DNA of 56,746 nucleotides from an uncultured Verrucomicrobiota bacterium (GTDB lineage Bacteria > Verrucomicrobiota > Verrucomicrobiia > Limisphaerales > UBA9464), in the NCBI GenBank assembly GCA_903910585.1, contig CAIWAH010000083.1, forward strand, positions 1 to 56,746, given 5' to 3'. The notes under the pieces are model-generated. The model was not told the origin of the DNA, did no database searches, and was given only the letters and a program-made list of their open reading frames with translations. Made by a program: the position numbers and the translations under genes. The first letter of the stretch is position 1. Every line of letters begins with the position of its first letter. This document shows, one piece after another, positions 9,657 to 18,690 of this stretch.

Positions 9657-11126
9657 ATGAGCACTCCCACCTTGCCCGAAAAGCAGTCGAATCCGCCCGG
9701 CGATCCCAACCCCCAGGTCCGGAACGTCAACTGGCAGGATTTCCGCGAGCACCTCGCCACTGCGGACAAGGAGGGAAACCGCACCTGGATCTATGCCAAA
9801 CAGCCGTCCGGCGCCTGGTATCGGCGCCGGACGGTGTTCGCCTGGCTCCTGATCGCCACCATGTTCTCGGGGCCGTTCATCAAGATCGGCGGCAATCCGC
9901 TGCTCATGATCAACATCCTCGAACGGAAGTTCTCCATCCTCGGCCAGATCTTCTGGCCCGAGGACACGATTATCTTCGCGGTAGCGATGCTGACCTTCTT
10001 TGGCGGCATCATGATCTTTACCACCGCCTTCGGCCGGCTCTGGTGCGGCTGGGCCTGTCCCCAGACCGTGATGATGGAAATGGTCTTCCGAAAGCTCGAC
10101 TATCTCATCGAAGGCGATGCACAGGCCCAGCGGGCGCTGGACGCAGCCCCTTGGTCCGCCGGCAAGGTCGCCCGCAAGCTCTTCAAGCACGGCATCCTCT
10201 TCGGCCTGTCGTTCGTCGTGGGCAACACCCTGCTGAGCTACATCATCGGGCTCGACCAACTGCTGCGCATCATCACCGACAACCCCGCCAACCACCTCGT
10301 CGGCCTGGGTTTCATGATCGCGTTCACCCTGCTCTTCTACGGCATCTTCGCCCGGTTCCGCGAGCAGGCCTGCACCTTCATCTGTCCTTACGGCCGGTTC
10401 CAGTCGGCGCTGCTGGACGAGAACACGATGATCGTGGCCTACGACCACAAGCGCGGCGAAAAGCGAGGCTCCTGGAAGCGCGACCAGGTGATCGAACTCC
10501 GCCGGGAACAGGGTCAGGGGGACTGCGTCAACTGCCGCCAGTGTGTCGCCGTGTGCCCCACCGGCATCGACATCCGCAACGGCCTCCAGATGGAGTGCGT
10601 CAACTGCACCGCCTGCATGGACGCCTGCGACAATGTCATGGACAAGATCGGCCGTCCGAAGGGGCTGATCCGTTACGCCTCGCTGAACGGGATCGAGAAA
10701 GGCGAACCGCTCCGCTACACGGCCCGCATGAAGCTTTACACGGGCATGCTGACCGGCCTGATCACGCTGTTCCTGATCCTGGTCTTCACCCGCGCCGAGG
10801 TTGAAACCCTGTTCCTGCGCGCCCCCGGAGCACTCTTCCAGGCCGCTCCCGATGGCCGCATCAGCAACCTCTACACGGCCAAGGTGGTGAACAAGACCAA
10901 CCGCGACCTCCCGCTTCAGTTCCGCCTGCTCAACTCCGGCGGCAAGGTCACCGTGCTCGGCGCCGCCAACTTCGCCGCGCCCAAGGAGAAGGTCACCCAG
11001 ACTTCCGTCCTGATTGAACTGGGCCCGGAAGACCGGAAAGGACCGACCACCAAGCTCGAAATCGGCGTCTATTCCGGCGACAAACTGATCGAGACCGTGA
11101 ACACCGCGTTCATCGGCCCCCGCTGA
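9657..11126 (+). CDS. ccoG: cytochrome c oxidase accessory protein CcoG (FixG, RdxA/RdxB)
   Basis: The 489-residue membrane ferredoxin has helices near residues 60-80, 100-125, 180-200, 215-240 and 355-375. It carries the RLWCGWACPQTVMMEM segment typical of CcoG. A pair of 4Fe-4S motifs starts at C290 (CVNCRQCVAVCPTGIDIRNG, then CVNCTACMDACDNVM). The C-terminal 110 residues form an Ig-like FixG domain. CcoG is proposed to reduce copper for delivery to cbb3 oxidase. It is separated from ccoP by 38 bases and from ccoH by 12, so all probably share a transcript. Confidence 0.95.
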   Translation: MSTPTLPEKQSNPPGDPNPQVRNVNWQDFREHLATADKEGNRTWIYAKQPSGAWYRRRTVFAWLLIATMFSGPFIKIGGNPLLMINILERKFSILGQIFWPEDTIIFAVAMLTFFGGIMIFTTAFGRLWCGWACPQTVMMEMVFRKLDYLIEGDAQAQRALDAAPWSAGKVARKLFKHGILFGLSFVVGNTLLSYIIGLDQLLRIITDNPANHLVGLGFMIAFTLLFYGIFARFREQACTFICPYGRFQSALLDENTMIVAYDHKRGEKRGSWKRDQVIELRREQGQGDCVNCRQCVAVCPTGIDIRNGLQMECVNCTACMDACDNVMDKIGRPKGLIRYASLNGIEKGEPLRYTARMKLYTGMLTGLITLFLILVFTRAEVETLFLRAPGALFQAAPDGRISNLYTAKVVNKTNRDLPLQFRLLNSGGKVTVLGAANFAAPKEKVTQTSVLIELGPEDRKGPTTKLEIGVYSGDKLIETVNTAFIGPR

Positions 11127-11138
11127 TCCCCCCACACC

Positions 11139-11627
11139 ATGAGCCGTTCGCCTGCCAATTCCGAATTCAACCCGTGGCCCTACGCCCTGAGTGCCTTCCT
11201 CGGCCTCTTCGTCGCCTGCGTGGTCGGCTTCGGCATCTGGGCGGTCCGTCAGAAGATGGACCTCGTCGGGCCCGACTACTACGAGCAGGAAGTCCGCTTT
11301 CAGACGCAGATCGACCGGCAGGCCCGCACCCTGGCGATGGGCCAGCCCGTGGAGATCGCCTACTCGCACGACTCCAATCGCATCTCCATCGCCCTGCCTT
11401 CGACTCACGCCCAGGCCACTCCGACCGGGCAGATCCGGCTTTACCGGCCATCGGACGCTTCGCTGGACCGCACCCTTCCGCTCGCCGTGGACGCCACCGG
11501 CCGGCAGGAACTGGACGCTTCCGCCCTGCTCCAGGGCCGGTGGAAGGTCCGGGTGGACTGGACCTCGGCCGGCAGCGAATACACGGCCGAAGAAACCCTG
11601 GACGTCGCCCGACGGGTGGCGCTCTGA
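11139..11627 (+). CDS. ccoH: FixH/CcoH family assembly protein
   Basis: The 162-residue protein has one N-terminal membrane helix (about residues 11-34) followed by MDLVGPDYYEQEVRFQTQID. The G-x-D-YY-x2-(E/G)-x3-(Y/F) pattern is diagnostic of FixH. The rest is a periplasmic beta-rich domain ending in EYTAEETLDV. CcoH is needed for stable assembly of cbb3 oxidase. It lies 12 bases after ccoG and three bases before the next gene. Confidence 0.88.
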   Translation: MSRSPANSEFNPWPYALSAFLGLFVACVVGFGIWAVRQKMDLVGPDYYEQEVRFQTQIDRQARTLAMGQPVEIAYSHDSNRISIALPSTHAQATPTGQIRLYRPSDASLDRTLPLAVDATGRQELDASALLQGRWKVRVDWTSAGSEYTAEETLDVARRVAL

Positions 11628-11630
11628 CCC

Positions 11631-12314
11631 ATGCTCTGGACGGCCTTCATGCTGGGGTTGGCCGGAAGTCTTCATTGCGCCGGCATGTGCGGACCGCTTG
11701 CCCTCGCCCTGCCGCATCCGGGTGGCGGCGCCTCCGGCTTCGTCCTCAGCCGCCTGGCCTACAACGCCGGCCGGCTTGGCACTTACCTCGCCATGGGGCT
11801 GGTGTTTGGAGCTGTGGGACGTTCCCTCGCCCTCGTTGGTGTTCAGCGCTGGCTCTCCATCGGCGCGGGCGCGTTGATGTTGCTCGGCTTGCTGTTCGCT
11901 TCGCGGCTCGGCGCCAGAACCCCGGTTGTCGCGGTGGTGGACCGTCTCAAGGCCGCCTTCGGACGGCTGCTCCAGCGCCGCTCGCTCCGGTCGCTGACCT
12001 TGCTGGGATTGCTGAACGGACTCCTGCCCTGCGGCCTGGTTTACGCGGCCGCCGCCGGGGCCGCAGCCACCGGAGGCCTGCTGTCGGCGGTGGGTTACAT
12101 GGGCCTCTTCGGCCTCGGCACCTTGCCCCTGATGCTCGGAATCGGCCTGAGCGGCCGCGCCTTTCCCGTCGCCTGGAGGTTTCGCCTGCAAGCATGGGTC
12201 CCCGTCTCCCTCGCGCTGGTGGCGGTGCTGCTGATCCTGCGGGGAATGGCCCTCGGAATCCCCTACGTCAGCCCCAATCTCGCGGCCGCCGATCCTGCCT
12301 GCTGTCACCACTGA
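11631..12314 (+). CDS. UreH/TauE-SafE-like membrane protein of the cbb3 locus
   Basis: The 227-residue protein has about six membrane helices. It opens with GLAGSLHCAGMCGPLALALP; the H-C-x2-M-C-GP motif in the first helix is typical of the 'sulfite exporter TauE/SafE family' (UreH-2/DsbD-like) proteins at the end of cco operons. The second half has the matching N-G-L-LPCG-LVY motif (about residue 123). Such proteins are thought to handle copper or nickel, or to help cytochrome maturation; a sulfite role is unlikely here. The C-terminus ends in a CCHH cluster that could bind metal. Confidence 0.85.
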   Translation: MLWTAFMLGLAGSLHCAGMCGPLALALPHPGGGASGFVLSRLAYNAGRLGTYLAMGLVFGAVGRSLALVGVQRWLSIGAGALMLLGLLFASRLGARTPVVAVVDRLKAAFGRLLQRRSLRSLTLLGLLNGLLPCGLVYAAAAGAAATGGLLSAVGYMGLFGLGTLPLMLGIGLSGRAFPVAWRFRLQAWVPVSLALVAVLLILRGMALGIPYVSPNLAAADPACCHH

Positions 12315-12413
12315 TGTTCGACGGCACCCCGGACTTTTCCGGCGGAACCGCACGGTTGAATTGAACGAGGGCAGCCTTTGCCAGCCGCACACGGGCCGTG
12401 AATAGTTCCGGCC

Positions 12414-13061
12414 ATGAACACTTCGACCGCCGTCTTCATCCGCAGCGCCCCGGATCTCGATTCCTGTCCGGAGGGCGGTCAGCCCGAGTTTGCGTTCGCC
12501 GGCCGCTCGAACGTGGGCAAGTCGTCCCTGCTGAACCTGCTCGTCGGGAAACGGGACCTGGCCCGCGTCTCCGCGACGCCCGGACACACCAAGCAGCTCA
12601 ACTTCTTCGACATCAACCGTCGCTGGCGGCTGGTGGACATGCCGGGCTACGGCTTCGCCAAGGTCAACCGCGCGGAGAAGACCAACTTCACCGAGGCGAT
12701 TTCGCAGTATCTGGTCGATCGGCCCAACCTCGTCTGCGTGTTCACGCTGGTGGATTCTTCCCTGCCGCCGCAGACGATCGACCTCGAGTTTGTCGAGTTT
12801 CTGGTCAACCACGAGGTCCCGTTCGTGCTGGTCTTCACCAAGACCGACAAATGCAGCGCGACCCAGGTCGAGACGCACATTGACCAGTTCAAGGCGGCGA
12901 TGCAGGCGTGGACCGCCAATCTCCCGCTGATCCTCACCTGCTCCGCCTACGAACGGAAGGGGCGGAATGCCCTGCTCAAAGTCATTGGTGACGCCCTGGA
13001 ACCCGAGCAGAAGCGTCCGCAGCCGGCGCGGGCTCCGGTCAAACGCAACACTCCGTGGTAA
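12414..13061 (+). CDS. engB: ribosome biogenesis GTPase EngB (YsxC/YihA)
   Basis: The 215-residue protein shows all G motifs: G1 GRSNVGKS (residues 30-37), G2 [12 protein letters not shown]3 [10 protein letters not shown]4 TKTDK and G5 CSA. EngB helps assemble the large ribosomal subunit. Length and motif order are typical. A basic tail of about 15 residues ([13 protein letters not shown]) extends the C-terminus. The gene follows the cbb3 locus by 99 bases and probably has its own promoter. Confidence 0.96.
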   Translation: MNTSTAVFIRSAPDLDSCPEGGQPEFAFAGRSNVGKSSLLNLLVGKRDLARVSATPGHTKQLNFFDINRRWRLVDMPGYGFAKVNRAEKTNFTEAISQYLVDRPNLVCVFTLVDSSLPPQTIDLEFVEFLVNHEVPFVLVFTKTDKCSATQVETHIDQFKAAMQAWTANLPLILTCSAYERKGRNALLKVIGDALEPEQKRPQPARAPVKRNTPW

Positions 13062-13102
13062 CCGGCCATTGCCATCGATCCATTCCCCATCACTGTTCCC
13101 CC

Positions 13103-14212
13103 GTGAAACCGACGCCGAGCCGACTTGCTGCAAAGGTCCTCACGCTCCTCCTGGGCTTGGCGCTGCTGGGCACCCCCGCCTGCCGCGGTCCGGTGGACCA
13201 GGCCGGTTCCGCCACCACCAATTCACCTGCTCCGACCATGACTGGCTTCACCAAACCCGACGCTGCCGAGTTGCAACGCCGCCTCACGCCGGAACAGTTC
13301 GCCGTGACCCAGCAATGCGGCACCGAACCGCCCTTCCGCAACGCCTACTGGGACAACAAGAAGCCCGGCATCTACGTGGACGTCGTCTCCGGTGAACCGC
13401 TCTTCAGCTCGCTCGACAAGTTCGATTCCGGTTCCGGCTGGCCCAGCTTCACCCGCCCGTTGCTCGCCAAGGCGGTCACCGAAAAGGAGGATCACGCCCA
13501 CGGCATGGTCCGCACCGAGGTCCGTTCCGCCCGGGCGGACTCGCATCTCGGCCACGTCTTCGACGACGGCCCCGGGCCAACCCAGCTCCGTTACTGCATC
13601 AATTCCGCCTCGCTCCGCTTCGTCCCGGTCGAACGCATGGCGGCGGAAGGTTTTGCCAGCCTGATGGAACCCTTCGTCAAGGCCGGCCTGATTTCCGGCA
13701 CTGCCACCAACGCGCCCGCGGCGGTCCGGACCGAAACGGCCATCCTCGCGGGCGGATGCTTCTGGGGCATGGAGGAGATCATCCGCAAAATTCCCGGCGT
13801 GCAGGCAACCTCGGTGGGCTACACCGGCGGCTCCTTTCCCAACCCGTCCTACGAGCTGGTCTGCACCGGGCGCACCGGCCATGCCGAAGCGGTCGAGGTC
13901 GTCTTCAATCCCGAGCAGATCAGCTACGAGACATTGCTCGGCTTCTTTTTCCGGATGCACGACCCGACGACGTTGAACCGCCAGCACAACGACATCGGCA
14001 CGCAGTATCGCTCCGCCATTTTCGTTTCCGGGCCAGCCCAACAGGCGGCCGCCGAGAAGGTGAAGGCGCAGTTCGACCGCTCCGGCCGTTTCAAACGGCC
14101 CATCGTCACCGAGATCACTCCGGCCGCGAAGTTCTATCCGGCCGAGGGCTACCATCAGAAATATCTCGTGAAGAATCCGGGCGGCTACAACTGCCACATC
14201 CTTCAAGACTGA
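13103..14212 (+). CDS. msrBA: exported methionine sulfoxide reductase MsrB-MsrA fusion
   Basis: I chose the GTG at 13103 over an upstream in-frame ATG at 13055, which overlaps engB. It yields a basic-hydrophobic signal ending in TPACRG, an imperfect lipobox. Of 369 residues, about 45-180 are MsrB ([44 protein letters not shown] with the catalytic Cys). About 210-360 are MsrA (GCFWGMEEI with the catalytic Cys, [19 protein letters not shown]). The zinc-binding CxxC pairs of many MsrB proteins are missing (YVDVVSG). The enzyme repairs both sulfoxide epimers of methionine in envelope proteins. B-before-A order is one of the known fusion orders. Confidence 0.94.
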   Translation: MKPTPSRLAAKVLTLLLGLALLGTPACRGPVDQAGSATTNSPAPTMTGFTKPDAAELQRRLTPEQFAVTQQCGTEPPFRNAYWDNKKPGIYVDVVSGEPLFSSLDKFDSGSGWPSFTRPLLAKAVTEKEDHAHGMVRTEVRSARADSHLGHVFDDGPGPTQLRYCINSASLRFVPVERMAAEGFASLMEPFVKAGLISGTATNAPAAVRTETAILAGGCFWGMEEIIRKIPGVQATSVGYTGGSFPNPSYELVCTGRTGHAEAVEVVFNPEQISYETLLGFFFRMHDPTTLNRQHNDIGTQYRSAIFVSGPAQQAAAEKVKAQFDRSGRFKRPIVTEITPAAKFYPAEGYHQKYLVKNPGGYNCHILQD

Positions 14213-14217
14213 CGCGA

Positions 14218-14245
14218 CCGCTCCTCCGGCCGAAGATCCGGCGGC
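14218..14245. terminator. possible hairpin between convergent genes
   Basis: CCGCTCC (14218-14224) pairs with GGAGCGG (14239-14245), with a further CCGG/CCGG pairing inside the loop. It sits in the 45-base gap between the msrBA stop and the ftsZ-like stop, where a bidirectional terminator would be expected. There is no T-tract on either strand, so intrinsic termination is only a guess. Confidence 0.3.
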
Positions 14246-14257
14246 GACGGAGCGGAC

Positions 14258-15556
14258 TCAGTTGAGCGTGGTGCCCTGCCTGAGGAACGTCGGCTCGTCC
14301 AGATTCTGCCCCTGATGAAAGGTGCTCTCGGTGTGCTCAAAGCGCCCCTTTGAAACGAGCTCGAAGTTGAAGTTCTGCTGTTCCGGCTTCCGCTTCGAGG
14401 CGGCTTTCGGGGCCGCCGACTTTCGCGGGGCCTCGGCAGCTGACTTGAACACGCCGGTGGAGCGCAGCGGCGCTCCGGTGTCCAAATCCAGACCGTCGAG
14501 AATCACGGGCGCGGCCGGGGCTGCCGCGTTATACCGGGGCGTCGGTTCGACAACAACCGGCACCGTCGCGGCGGCCACGCCGACCGGGGAAACGACCGGC
14601 GCGATGCCGGTGCGGGCCGCCACCGCCGACAGGGCGAGCCGGCCATTCAGGGAATGGTCATCCGTGGCCCCGACCACGAGCCGGGCTCGTTCGCACCAGC
14701 CTTGAAGCTGCCGCTGGAGCCATTCCAGTTCGTCCAACCGCAGGTCGCCATCCGTCGAAATGTTGATGAGCACCACCTCGGCTTCACCCGGTGAACAGTC
14801 GCCCTGCAGAAACGCATGCCGCTGGAGCTGCTCAAACGCCTCGCGCGCACGGTTGTCCCCCCGCCCCTCCACGGTGGCGAACGAGCTCTCGCCGTGAAGT
14901 CCCCGCAGCATGCGCTCCATGGTGCCGATGCCGATCGGCACAAGCCCCGGACAATTCAGCATGCGCCAGAGCCCGCACAGGGCTTCACCAATGATGGCGT
15001 TGGAGTTCGCCATCACTTCCGGCAGGCGGGTCTTCTCATCCAGCATCCGCGCCGCGGCGGAGTTGGAGAGGCAAAGCACCACATCGGCGGAAGCGCGCAG
15101 GGCCTGCAACGCCGCCTTGGCGTTGGCGTGGCGCAGCGGTGCCTCGAACGAGAAAGGCATGGTCACAAGCGCAATCACCAACGCCCCCGTCTCGCTGGCC
15201 GCCCGGGCCACAAGCGGGCCGGCGCCGCCGCCGGTGCCGCCCCCCAGACCGGCCAGAAGGACAACCACTTTGGCTCCCTGGACCGCTTCGCGGATTTGAG
15301 CCAGGTCCCGCTCGGCCGCCTGTTTGCCGTGCGCCAGATCGCCGCCGCAGCCGAATCCGCGGGTGAGGTCATGACCAAACGGAATCCAATCCACGCCGGG
15401 CGCGGGCGCCGACCCTTCCGCAGTGCCCAGGCACTTCAGCCGGGCGCCTTCCAGCGATCGGGCCGCCAGAGCGCGCACCAGGTTGCCCCCGGCGCGGCCC
15501 ACGCCGAGGCACAACAGTCCCGTGGTGGAGTCCGAGGCGACAGGATTTGGGTTCAT
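14258..15556 (-). CDS. ftsZ: divergent FtsZ-like protein lacking catalytic aspartates
   Basis: The 432-residue product is the FtsZ homologue by position (after ftsQ-ftsA) and outline. It has LGVGRAGGN near residue 17, FGHDLTRGFGCGGD at 60-73, and LGGGTGGGAGP at 104-114 in place of the GGGTGTG signature. It ends in a variable linker (about 330-410) and a tail NLDEPTFLRQ resembling the FtsA/ZipA-binding peptide. The nucleotide-hydrolysis parts are altered. The T7 loop NxDFAD is replaced by PIGIGT (207-212), so both catalytic aspartates become G209 and T212. The guanine-contacting aspartate after AxN is A187, and the NTD after strand 2 is GTA (44-46). It may still bind nucleotide weakly, or act as a non-hydrolysing partner. 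Confidence 0.85.
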   Translation of the reverse strand: MNPNPVASDSTTGLLCLGVGRAGGNLVRALAARSLEGARLKCLGTAEGSAPAPGVDWIPFGHDLTRGFGCGGDLAHGKQAAERDLAQIREAVQGAKVVVLLAGLGGGTGGGAGPLVARAASETGALVIALVTMPFSFEAPLRHANAKAALQALRASADVVLCLSNSAAARMLDEKTRLPEVMANSNAIIGEALCGLWRMLNCPGLVPIGIGTMERMLRGLHGESSFATVEGRGDNRAREAFEQLQRHAFLQGDCSPGEAEVVLINISTDGDLRLDELEWLQRQLQGWCERARLVVGATDDHSLNGRLALSAVAARTGIAPVVSPVGVAAATVPVVVEPTPRYNAAAPAAPVILDGLDLDTGAPLRSTGVFKSAAEAPRKSAAPKAASKRKPEQQNFNFELVSKGRFEHTESTFHQGQNLDEPTFLRQGTTLN

Positions 15557-15568
15557 GGGAGTGGGAGG

Positions 15569-16777
15569 TCAGCGGCTGAGCAGGGAGGAGAGGGTCGAGG
15601 CGATGTCCCAGCGGCGTTTGGGCTTCCGCTGCTCGCGCATGGAACCGTAACGGACCAGGCCGATGGCCGTGGCGAACTCCGGATTGCCGAGCACGTCGGC
15701 CGGCCCCGAAACGTTCTGCACATGGGCCCGGCCGATGGGCAGCTGAAAGATCTCCTCCGCGAGCCGTTCGATCTCGTTCACGCGGGCACCGCCACCGCAC
15801 AGGAACACACCGGCACCGGCCGACACCAGGGCCCCATGGGGCGCCAGTTCGGTCGCCACGATGCGCAGCGTTTCCTCCAACCGGAGGTGCATGATGCGTT
15901 GAAGGTGCTCGACGTTGATGGTGCGCGGCTGCAGGCCGTTGTCGCGGGGCAGCGAGTGAACCTCGCCTTTGGACGCCGGGTCCACGAGGGCACGGCCGAG
16001 CTTGAGCTTGATCTCCTCCGCCTGGGGCAAGGGCAGCTTGAGTCCGTTGGCCAAATCGTTGGTGACGTGGTCGCCGCCCACCGCCAAGACCCCGGAATGG
16101 CGGAGGACGCCGCCCTGGAAAAAGGCGTAGTCCGTGGTGCCGCCACCGAGATCGATCACGACGGCCCCCTGCTCCTTCTGTTCCGGGGTCAGCACGGCCA
16201 GCGCCGAGGCAAGTCCGCCGAACACCGGCTTTTCGACGGCGATTTCCAGCTTCTCAACGACCCGCCGGGCGGTGGCGATGCGATTGGAGTTGCCGTGAAT
16301 GACATGCACCCGGGCTTCGACCCGGGCGCCCACGGCGTCCACGGGATTGTCGCAGGGGCGGTCGTCCACCAGGAAGTCCTGCCGCACACTGTCCACGACC
16401 TCGAAGCCGTTGGGGCAGCCGACCAGCTTGGCGTTGTGGATCGCGGCCTGCACATCCTCCCGGGTGATGGTGCGGTCCACGGTCGGAATCGGCTGCACGC
16501 CCTTGCTGTTCTGGCAGCGGATGTGGGTGCCGGTCACCGCGAGATAGACGCTCTGGATCTCGACGTTGGCCATGTCCTCGGCCTCGGCAATGGCCTGGCG
16601 CACGTCGTCGTCGGCCTTGGCCGCGTCGGTGATCTCGCCCTTGCGCACGCCCCGCGAACGCGCCTGGCCGATGCCAAGCACGGTCACCTCGCCGCGGCTG
16701 CCGATCTCGCCCACGGCGGCGCAGACCTTGGAGGTGCCAATTTCCAGACCGACAATCAGATGACCGGGATTGAACAT
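15569..16777 (-). CDS. ftsA: cell division protein FtsA
   Basis: The product starting at the ATG at 16777 has 402 residues; an upstream in-frame start at 16858 would overlap ftsQ by 62 bases and add an atypical leader. It has the actin-like phosphate-1 motif GLEIGTSKVCAAV, phosphate-2 VVIDLGGGTTDYAFF and an adenosine motif GAGVFLCGGGARV. The 1C domain follows subdomain 1A. The C-terminus (KRRWDIASTLSSLLSR) can form the amphipathic helix that binds the membrane. FtsA tethers FtsZ filaments. Unlike its ftsZ neighbour, it keeps its nucleotide motifs. It lies 12 bases before the ftsZ-like gene. Confidence 0.95.
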   Translation of the reverse strand: MFNPGHLIVGLEIGTSKVCAAVGEIGSRGEVTVLGIGQARSRGVRKGEITDAAKADDDVRQAIAEAEDMANVEIQSVYLAVTGTHIRCQNSKGVQPIPTVDRTITREDVQAAIHNAKLVGCPNGFEVVDSVRQDFLVDDRPCDNPVDAVGARVEARVHVIHGNSNRIATARRVVEKLEIAVEKPVFGGLASALAVLTPEQKEQGAVVIDLGGGTTDYAFFQGGVLRHSGVLAVGGDHVTNDLANGLKLPLPQAEEIKLKLGRALVDPASKGEVHSLPRDNGLQPRTINVEHLQRIMHLRLEETLRIVATELAPHGALVSAGAGVFLCGGGARVNEIERLAEEIFQLPIGRAHVQNVSGPADVLGNPEFATAIGLVRYGSMREQRKPKRRWDIASTLSSLLSR

Positions 16778-16796
16778 GATGGGCAGCGGTTGGGGC

Positions 16797-17768
16797 TCAG
16801 GCGTGACGGCGGACGGGAGATTTCCGTTTGGGACGCAGCACACGGACGGGCGGTTCATTGGTCGGCGCGGCCGCCAGTTCCACCCACCGCAACGGCGGAT
16901 GATTGGCCACGCTCAGATCCAGCGAGCCGATGGCCCGCCGGAGTTCCGTGCTGCGGCGGTGAACGGCCTGCCATTGCTGGAACTGCCGTTCAAAGTTGCC
17001 GGGCGTCAGCGTGATTTGGGCTCCGCGGGTCGTCACCGCGGAGAGCAGTCCGGGCGCGCTGACATCCACGCTGGCGAGATCCGCTTCGGCCGCCAGCGGC
17101 GTCTCGCTGAAGGCCGAGAGCAGGCGAAGTCCGGCCAAGGTCTGGTTGCCGGTGAGCGAATGCCCCGGAGCCACTCCCACCACCGGGATGCCCGTCAGCA
17201 ACGGCAGGGTTGCCTCGCTTTGGGTCACCTCCGCCGGCGCCCGTCCCGGTTCAAACGGCGCCATGACCCGTCCGGATTCGTCCACGAGCAGATACGTCTC
17301 CCGTCCACCCACTGGCGGCAGCATCAGGCGGGCAATCGGCCAGCGTTCGCGGACCGTGATCCGCAGCGTATCGGGGAACTCCAGCTCCAGCCGGGCATCT
17401 TCGATCCGTGGATGCCGGAGCAACTGCTGCCGGACCTGATACGGATCGATCGTGAGGATGTTCCGGCCCACGGTCACTCCGGCCAGCCGGCGGATTTCGG
17501 AGGCGGCGATGACCCCATCGCAACTGACCGGCAGATTCTTCAGCGCCAGCGAAGGGATGTGATACAGCCAGCGCTCGCGGCACATCTGGACCGCTGCGCT
17601 GCCGCCAAACCACGCGCCGGCCACCAGCGCGAGCAACAGGGCCGGCTTCAACCACCACACCCGGCGACGCCGCGGCGACGCTTCGGTGTCCGCATTCAGC
17701 CGCACGTCGAGGGTGAAGTCGCCGTCACGGCGGCGGTTGCGGGGTTTGGCAGCGAAGGGATTGAACAT
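16797..17768 (-). CDS. ftsQ: cell division protein FtsQ/DivIB
   Basis: The 323-residue bitopic protein has a basic cytoplasmic leader (about 1-38), one membrane helix (WWLKPALLLALVAGAWFGG), then a POTRA domain and the FtsQ beta domain. Typical segments are SLALKNLPVSCDGVI, AGVTVGRNILTIDPYQVRQQLLRHPRIEDARL and the DTLRITVRERWPIA motif. It links FtsL/FtsB to the rest of the divisome. A Pro/Arg-rich tail follows. The sequence is diverged, but order and domain plan are clear. Confidence 0.9.
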   Translation of the reverse strand: MFNPFAAKPRNRRRDGDFTLDVRLNADTEASPRRRRVWWLKPALLLALVAGAWFGGSAAVQMCRERWLYHIPSLALKNLPVSCDGVIAASEIRRLAGVTVGRNILTIDPYQVRQQLLRHPRIEDARLELEFPDTLRITVRERWPIARLMLPPVGGRETYLLVDESGRVMAPFEPGRAPAEVTQSEATLPLLTGIPVVGVAPGHSLTGNQTLAGLRLLSAFSETPLAAEADLASVDVSAPGLLSAVTTRGAQITLTPGNFERQFQQWQAVHRRSTELRRAIGSLDLSVANHPPLRWVELAAAPTNEPPVRVLRPKRKSPVRRHA

Positions 17769-17771
17769 GGT

Positions 17772-18683
17772 TCAGCCTTGGGGAGTGCGGTTCAGCGCGA
17801 GCCGCACCATGCGTTCGCACAGGGTGGCAAAATCGAGTCCGACCGCGGCGGCCGCCTTCGGCAGGAGGCTCGTTTCGGTCATGCCCGGCAGGGTGTTCAC
17901 TTCCAGCACCACCGGCGATCCATCGGGCCGCACCATCACGTCCACCCGGGCGTAATCCCGTCCACAAATGGCCCGGAACGCTCCCAGTGCGGCCTCCTGG
18001 ATGCGGGCGGTCGTGGGCGCGTCGAATTCCGCCGGACAGAAGTATTCCGTGCGGCCGGCGGTGTATTTGTTGGTGTAGTCGTAGGCGCCCGCCTTTGGCC
18101 GGACCTCGACGATGGGCAGGGCGTGGCCGTCGAGGATTCCCACCGTCGTTTCGCGGCCCGTGATGCGTTCTTCCATCACGACTTCGCCGCCGAACCGAAG
18201 CGATTCCGCCAACTGGCGCGGAAAATCCTCCACCCGGTCCACGAACTGCAGCCCGACGCTGCTGCCCTGCCGGGTCGGCTTGAGCACCACGGGCGGAACC
18301 CAGCCTTCCGGCCAGCCGGCCGTCGCGGAATTGAAGACTACAAACTTCGCCGTGGGCACACCTGCCGCGAGGCAGCGCCGCTTGGTGACCACCTTGTCGA
18401 AGGCGAACAGCGAGGCGGCCACGCCGCAGCCGGTGTAGGGCACGCCCAACTGCTCCAGCTCGGCCTGAACGGTGCCGTCTTCGCCATAGGTCCCATGCAG
18501 CGCGAGGAACACCGCTTGGGTGCCGGCCGGCAGCCGGAGCGCGCCGGGCTCGGGATCCACCTCGTGAACCGTGTGCCCCCGGGAACGCAGCGCCCGCGCC
18601 ACCGCGGCGCCGGAACGGAGCGACACTTCACGCTCGGCCGATGGGCCGCCCAACAACACCGCGAGTTTCAATGATTCCGACAT
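17772..18683 (-). CDS. ddl: D-alanine--D-alanine ligase
   Basis: The ATG at 18683 gives MSESLKLAVLLGGPSAEREVSLRSG, the canonical ddl start, and a 303-residue protein; longer in-frame starts overlap murB. It has the ATP-grasp motifs GTYGEDGTVQ, VLKPTRQGSSVGLQFV, EVRPKAGAYDYTNKYTAG and VLEVNTLPGMTETSLLPKAA. It makes the D-Ala-D-Ala dipeptide used by MurF. Seven bases separate it from murB and three from ftsQ. Confidence 0.96.
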   Translation of the reverse strand: MSESLKLAVLLGGPSAEREVSLRSGAAVARALRSRGHTVHEVDPEPGALRLPAGTQAVFLALHGTYGEDGTVQAELEQLGVPYTGCGVAASLFAFDKVVTKRRCLAAGVPTAKFVVFNSATAGWPEGWVPPVVLKPTRQGSSVGLQFVDRVEDFPRQLAESLRFGGEVVMEERITGRETTVGILDGHALPIVEVRPKAGAYDYTNKYTAGRTEYFCPAEFDAPTTARIQEAALGAFRAICGRDYARVDVMVRPDGSPVVLEVNTLPGMTETSLLPKAAAAVGLDFATLCERMVRLALNRTPQG

Positions 18684-18690
18684 TCGCAAT

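Noticed and set aside
9609..13133. Very long open frame on the - strand opposite the cbb3 assembly genes
   Set aside because: It lies wholly antisense to five well-supported genes, has low-complexity His/Gly/Arg-rich content and no domain. It is a by-product of high GC codon bias.
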